A stretch of DNA of 64,000 nt from the NCBI GenBank assembly GCA_031316315.1, contig JADBEO010000012.1, positions 1-64,000 of the forward strand. The letters run 5' to 3'. Source of the DNA: Chelatococcus sambhunathii. Its GTDB lineage: Bacteria; Pseudomonadota; Alphaproteobacteria; Rhizobiales; Methylopilaceae. Below are positions 60,812 to 64,000 of the stretch, piece by piece. The stretch's first letter is position 1. Every line of letters begins with the position of its first letter. Below the pieces are notes generated by a model that had not been told where the DNA came from, did not search any database, and was given only the letters and a program-made list of their open reading frames with translations. Position numbers and translations under genes: made by a program.

Positions 60812-61519
60812 TCAGTCCTTCCGGAACGCGCGGATATCGTCCCTGCGCGCCAGATCCGCGATGACGGTTTCGCCAGCAACCGCGCGCTGGCCGACGCCGA
60901 CCAGCGGCTCGGTTCCGGCCGGCAGGTAATGGTCCACGCGGCTGCCGAAGCGGATCATGCCGAAGCGCTGGCCGGCCGCCAGCGTCTCCTGCTCGCGCGT
61001 GAAGCAGACGATGCGGCGCGCGACCAGGCCCGCGATCTGCACCGCGCCGACCTTGCCATACGCCGACTCGATGACGATGCCGTTGCGCTCGTTGTCCTCG
61101 CTCGCCTTGTCGAGGTCGGCGTTCAGGAACTTGCCCGCCGTGTAAGCGATGCGCGCGACGCGCCCGCCGATCGGCGCGCGGTTCACATGGACGTCGAACA
61201 CGTTCATGAACACCGCGACGCGCGGCAGCGGCTCTGCGCCGAGACCCAGTTCTGGCGGCGGAACCGCCGCCTTGACGTCGCACACGACGCCGTCCGCTCC
61301 GCTGACCACCAGCCCCTCGCGCATCGGCGTGACGCGCACGGGGTCGCGGAAAAACAGCGCGCACCAGACGGTGAGCCCTGTTCCGATCCAGCCGAGAGGC
61401 TGCCAGATCAGGAACAGGATGAAGGCGACGACCGCAAAAGCGGCGATGAAGATCCGCCCTTCCGGATGGATCGGGACAATCGCGCTGCGGATGGATTTCG
61501 TGACGTCGTCGAGGGCCAT
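60812..61519 (-). CDS. psd: Phosphatidylserine decarboxylase proenzyme (short type)
   Basis: Psd converts phosphatidylserine to phosphatidylethanolamine. The 235-residue proenzyme is the short alphaproteobacterial type. The pyruvoyl cofactor arises by self-cleavage at the serine of FGSR (near residue 190), seen in [16 protein letters not shown]. Other family blocks are [66 protein letters not shown] and [14 protein letters not shown] hydrophobic segment near residues 23-55 anchors it in the membrane. psd is immediately upstream of pssA, the usual pair. Confidence 0.96.
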   Translation of the reverse strand: MALDDVTKSIRSAIVPIHPEGRIFIAAFAVVAFILFLIWQPLGWIGTGLTVWCALFFRDPVRVTPMREGLVVSGADGVVCDVKAAVPPPELGLGAEPLPRVAVFMNVFDVHVNRAPIGGRVARIAYTAGKFLNADLDKASEDNERNGIVIESAYGKVGAVQIAGLVARRIVCFTREQETLAAGQRFGMIRFGSRVDHYLPAGTEPLVGVGQRAVAGETVIADLARRDDIRAFRKD

Positions 61520-61588
61520 GGGCCGGCTCTTTACGCGATGCCGAAGAGGAAGGCATCCCCCACAAGGTGTGATGCCGAGGGCATGCGC

Positions 61589-63544
61589 CTATTCCGCAGC
61601 GTCGCGCGGCCCGTCGCCCTCCGCCAGGCGGTCCTCCTCGAGCAGCAGGTCGTCATGGCCGTCGTCATCCTCGACCCGCGCGAGCGTCTCGCGCGCCTCG
61701 TCCGCCTCGCGCTGGCGGTTCCAGAGGGCCGCGTAGAGCCCGCCTTGAGCGAGGAGCTCTTGATGGGAGCCGCGCTCGGCGATCCGGCCGGCCTCCAGTA
61801 CGAGGATCTCGTCGGCCGCGACGATGGTTGAGAGGCGATGCGCGATGACGATGGTGGTGCGGCCGGACGCGACGCGGTCGAGCGCGTCCTGGATGTCCTT
61901 CTCCGTCGCCGAATCGAGCGCCGAGGTCGCCTCGTCGAGGATCAGCAGCGGCGGCCCTTTGAGGATCGTGCGGGCGATCGCGACACGCTGCTTCTCGCCG
62001 CCGGACAGCTTCAATCCGCGTTCGCCGACCTCGGTGTCGTAGCCCTTCGGCATCTGGCGGATGAAACCGTCGATCTGGGCGAGGCGCGCCGCCTGCTCGA
62101 CCTCATCGTCCGTCGCATCCCAGCGGCCATAGCGGATGTTGTAGCGGACGGTGTCGTTGAACAGGACGGTGTCCTGCGGGACCATGCCGATCGCCTCGCG
62201 CAAGGAGTCCTGCGTCACGTCGCGGATGTCCTGCCCGTCGATCGTGATGCGGCCGGACTGGATGTCGTAGAACCGGAACAGCAGCCGCGAGACGGTGGAC
62301 TTGCCGGCGCCCGACGGCCCGACGATCGCGACCGTGCGGCCAGCCGGGACCTCGAAGCTGACGTCTTTCAGGATCGGTCGGTCGGGATCGTAAGCGAAGG
62401 AGACGTTCTCGAAGCGGACGGTCCCACCCTCGACTGCGAGCGGTTTCGCGTCCGGCCTGTCCTCGATCTCCGGATCCTGCGCCAGCAGCCGGAACATCGC
62501 CTCGAGATCCGCGACCGCCTGTTTGATCTCGCGGTAGACGAAACCCATGAAGTTCAACGGCACGTAGAGCTGGATCATCATGGCGTTGATCAGCACGAAA
62601 TCGCCGATCGTGTTTCGCCCCGCCTCGACGTCGCGCACCACCATGACCATGCAGACCGTGAGGCCGGCCGTGAAGATCGCGGCCTGCCCGAAGTTCAGCC
62701 AGGCGAGCGAGGTGTAGGTGCGGACCGCAGCCTTTTCATAGCCCGCCATCGAGCGGTCGTAGCGCTCGGCCTCGCGCGCCTCGTTGCCGAAATACTTGAC
62801 CGTCTCATAGTTGAGCAGGCTGTCGATCGCCTTGGAGCTGGCGTCCGTGTCGTTCTCGTTCAGCGCGCGGCGGTGCGCGATGCGCCGTTCCGTCGCCGCG
62901 TACGTGAAGGCGAGATAGACGACGACCATGGCCGACACGACGGCCGAGTAGCGCCAATCGAACTGCCAGGCCAGCACGCCGAGCACCAGCACGAATTCGA
63001 GGATCGTGGGGGCGACCGTGAGCAGCGCGGTCCGCGTCAGCGTCTCGATGGCGAGCCGCCCCCGGTCGACCACCCGGCTTACCGCGCCGGTGCGCCGTCC
63101 AAGATGGAAGCGCAGGCTGAGGCGATGCATGTGCCGGAAGACGCGCAAGGAGAGCCGCCGCACGGCATGCATGACGACGGGCGCGGTGATGCCGTCCCGC
63201 GCCTGCGCGAAGCCGACCATCAGGACGCGCCCGAGCCCATAGGCCAGCACCATGGCGATGGGCGCGCCGAGGGCGAGCGCGCGCCACGTCTCGGCGGACG
63301 GCGCCGGGCCGCCCTTAGCTGCGAGCGTCAGCGCATCGGTCGCGAACTTGAAGCCATAAGGCACAAGCACGGTGACGAGCTTGGTCGCGACCAGCAGGAC
63401 GATCGCGATGGCGATCCGTCTCTTCAGGTCGGGCCGCTCCCCCGGCCACATGAAGGGCTGGAGCCGCCGCATCGTATGAAAGAAGGCGAGCCCGCCCGCC
63501 GAGGCCGGCTCGGCGCCGCCGCCGTCGCGGCGCCGCCTCACCAT
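61589..63544 (-). CDS. Atm1/HMT1-type ABC exporter (fused permease and ATPase)
   Basis: This 651-residue half-transporter has six predicted transmembrane helices, then an ABC ATPase domain. Walker A is IVGPSGAGKSTVSRLL (near residue 408), signature LSGGEKQRVAIARTILK (near 512) and Walker B LLILDEATSALD; the H-loop is VIAHRLSTI. Membrane-domain segments RTGAVSRVVDRGRLAIETLTR, DSLLNYETVKYFGNEAREAERYD and LYVPLNFMGFVYREIKQA are typical of the Atm1 group. That group exports glutathione-linked metals or sulfur species for Fe-S protein assembly or metal detoxification. The C-terminal 40 residues are acidic. It is transcribed alone. Confidence 0.92.
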   Translation of the reverse strand: MVRRRRDGGGAEPASAGGLAFFHTMRRLQPFMWPGERPDLKRRIAIAIVLLVATKLVTVLVPYGFKFATDALTLAAKGGPAPSAETWRALALGAPIAMVLAYGLGRVLMVGFAQARDGITAPVVMHAVRRLSLRVFRHMHRLSLRFHLGRRTGAVSRVVDRGRLAIETLTRTALLTVAPTILEFVLVLGVLAWQFDWRYSAVVSAMVVVYLAFTYAATERRIAHRRALNENDTDASSKAIDSLLNYETVKYFGNEAREAERYDRSMAGYEKAAVRTYTSLAWLNFGQAAIFTAGLTVCMVMVVRDVEAGRNTIGDFVLINAMMIQLYVPLNFMGFVYREIKQAVADLEAMFRLLAQDPEIEDRPDAKPLAVEGGTVRFENVSFAYDPDRPILKDVSFEVPAGRTVAIVGPSGAGKSTVSRLLFRFYDIQSGRITIDGQDIRDVTQDSLREAIGMVPQDTVLFNDTVRYNIRYGRWDATDDEVEQAARLAQIDGFIRQMPKGYDTEVGERGLKLSGGEKQRVAIARTILKGPPLLILDEATSALDSATEKDIQDALDRVASGRTTIVIAHRLSTIVAADEILVLEAGRIAERGSHQELLAQGGLYAALWNRQREADEARETLARVEDDDGHDDLLLEEDRLAEGDGPRDAAE

Positions 63545-63664
63545 GCGGCGCGTCTCCGCGCGCGATCGTCTCGCGACAGGCGGCGAGAATATGTCCGGAG
63601 AGTGATCGGCATGCGCCTCAGCACTTAGGCGTCCGTCGCTCTCTGGACAAGCGACGGCGCCGCT

Positions 63665-64000
63665 TCAGCGTCGCGCCGCCTTGTCGGGATCCTCCGGCAG
63701 CACAAGAACCTGACCAGGATAGATCAGGTTCGGATCGCGGATCTGCTTGTCGTTCGCTGTGAAGATCACCGTGTACCGCATTCCGCTGCCATAGGTTTTG
63801 CGCGAGATGCGCCACAGGCTGTCGCCGCGCCTGACGTTCGCCGTGTCGATCGAGGCGATCACCGGATTGGCGGCGTCCGGCGCGGGCGGTGACGGCGTCC
63901 GCTCCGCCGCCGACGCCTCGTCGGGCTTGGGTGCCTCGTCGGGCTTGGGCGCCTCGACGCTCGGCTGCGTCGGCGCCGGGGGCGCTTCGGGTTCGGCCCG
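63665..64000 (-). CDS. LysM-domain protein, C-terminal part (5' truncated by window edge)
   Basis: The frame is open to the window edge, so only the last 111 residues are seen. The end forms a LysM peptidoglycan-binding domain: NVRRGDSLWRISRKTYGSGM, RYTVIFTANDKQIRDPNLIYPGQVLVLPE. Before it lies a Pro/Ala/Glu-rich linker with a doubled heptad (EAPKPDEAPKPDEA), encoded by two near-identical 21-base copies at about 63914-63955. Such proteins are usually exported or periplasmic. The N-terminal domain is outside the window, so its enzymatic function, if any, is unknown. Confidence 0.85.
   Translation of the reverse strand, partial: RAEPEAPPAPTQPSVEAPKPDEAPKPDEASAAERTPSPPAPDAANPVIASIDTANVRRGDSLWRISRKTYGSGMRYTVIFTANDKQIRDPNLIYPGQVLVLPEDPDKAARR

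Noticed and set aside
61838-63628. Long plus-strand open frame opposite the ABC exporter
   Set aside because: Antisense shadow; no motif, while the minus strand has all ABC motifs.

Overview
This window is GC-rich chromosomal DNA. Gene content points to an alphaproteobacterium of the Rhizobiales/Hyphomicrobiales: an oxygen-dependent cobalamin pathway with CobN and CobG, phosphatidylcholine synthase, a proton pyrophosphatase, a phasin, ClpS-ClpA, a COQ10-type protein, CtrA-like TTAA-N7-TTAA sites, and intergenic palindromes of the kind common in this order. An MxaD-like protein beside a YVTN beta-propeller hints at a methylotrophic relative, but this is inference. No plasmid, phage or transposase genes were seen.

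Layout. (1) 1-11.3 kb: cobalamin genes. cobN (5' truncated), cobO and cobQ run forward; cobD and cobC run backward; a DUF1636 metal-binding gene follows; cobB and cobA run backward; cobK, cobL and cobM run forward. (2) 11.3-21.6 kb: hppA, a lytic transglycosylase, thiL with a COQ10-like gene, a quinone oxidoreductase, a secreted unknown, an SDR remnant, terC, pcs, a ubiH-like hydroxylase and sdhE. (3) 21.6-31.6 kb: a block of inverted repeats, mfd, a secreted alpha/beta hydrolase with a dyad-rich promoter region, recG and small or membrane genes. (4) 31.6-36.2 kb: a sulfate ABC system (cysA, cysW, cysT, sbp) with an Rrf2-type regulator. A near-perfect palindrome lies between regulator and sbp, and a strong terminator lies between sbp and cysT. 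(5) 36.3-42.4 kb: tRNA-Pro(GGG), small unknowns, a receiver-only response regulator, YVTN and MxaD-like proteins, a COG3146-type acyltransferase and an unusual secreted cysteine-pair repeat protein. (6) 42.5-52.1 kb: HIT protein, azlCD, clpSA, phasin, D-Ala-D-Ala carboxypeptidase with SPOR domain, a membrane J-domain protein, panC and two tandem rhodanese-fold genes. (7) 52.2-56.5 kb: the second cobalamin block cobG-cobH-cobI-cobJ, overlapped in operon style. (8) 56.6-64 kb: an ElaB/DUF883-like protein, an orphan TctC receptor, a second lytic transglycosylase, a small gene behind a perfect CtrA-type motif, psd-pssA, an Atm1-type ABC exporter and the 3' end of a LysM protein gene.

How it fits together. 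The two cob blocks encode most steps from uroporphyrinogen III to adenosylcobinamide (CobA, I, G, J, M, K, L, H, B, N, O, Q, C, D). Not seen here are cobF, cobS, cobT and the nucleotide-loop genes. pssA, psd and pcs cover phosphatidylserine, phosphatidylethanolamine and phosphatidylcholine formation. The least explained gene is the secreted protein at 40415-42436: an SH3b-like region, about twelve 27-30 residue units each with a CX11-13C pair, and three 14-residue C-terminal repeats, in DNA of visibly different composition.
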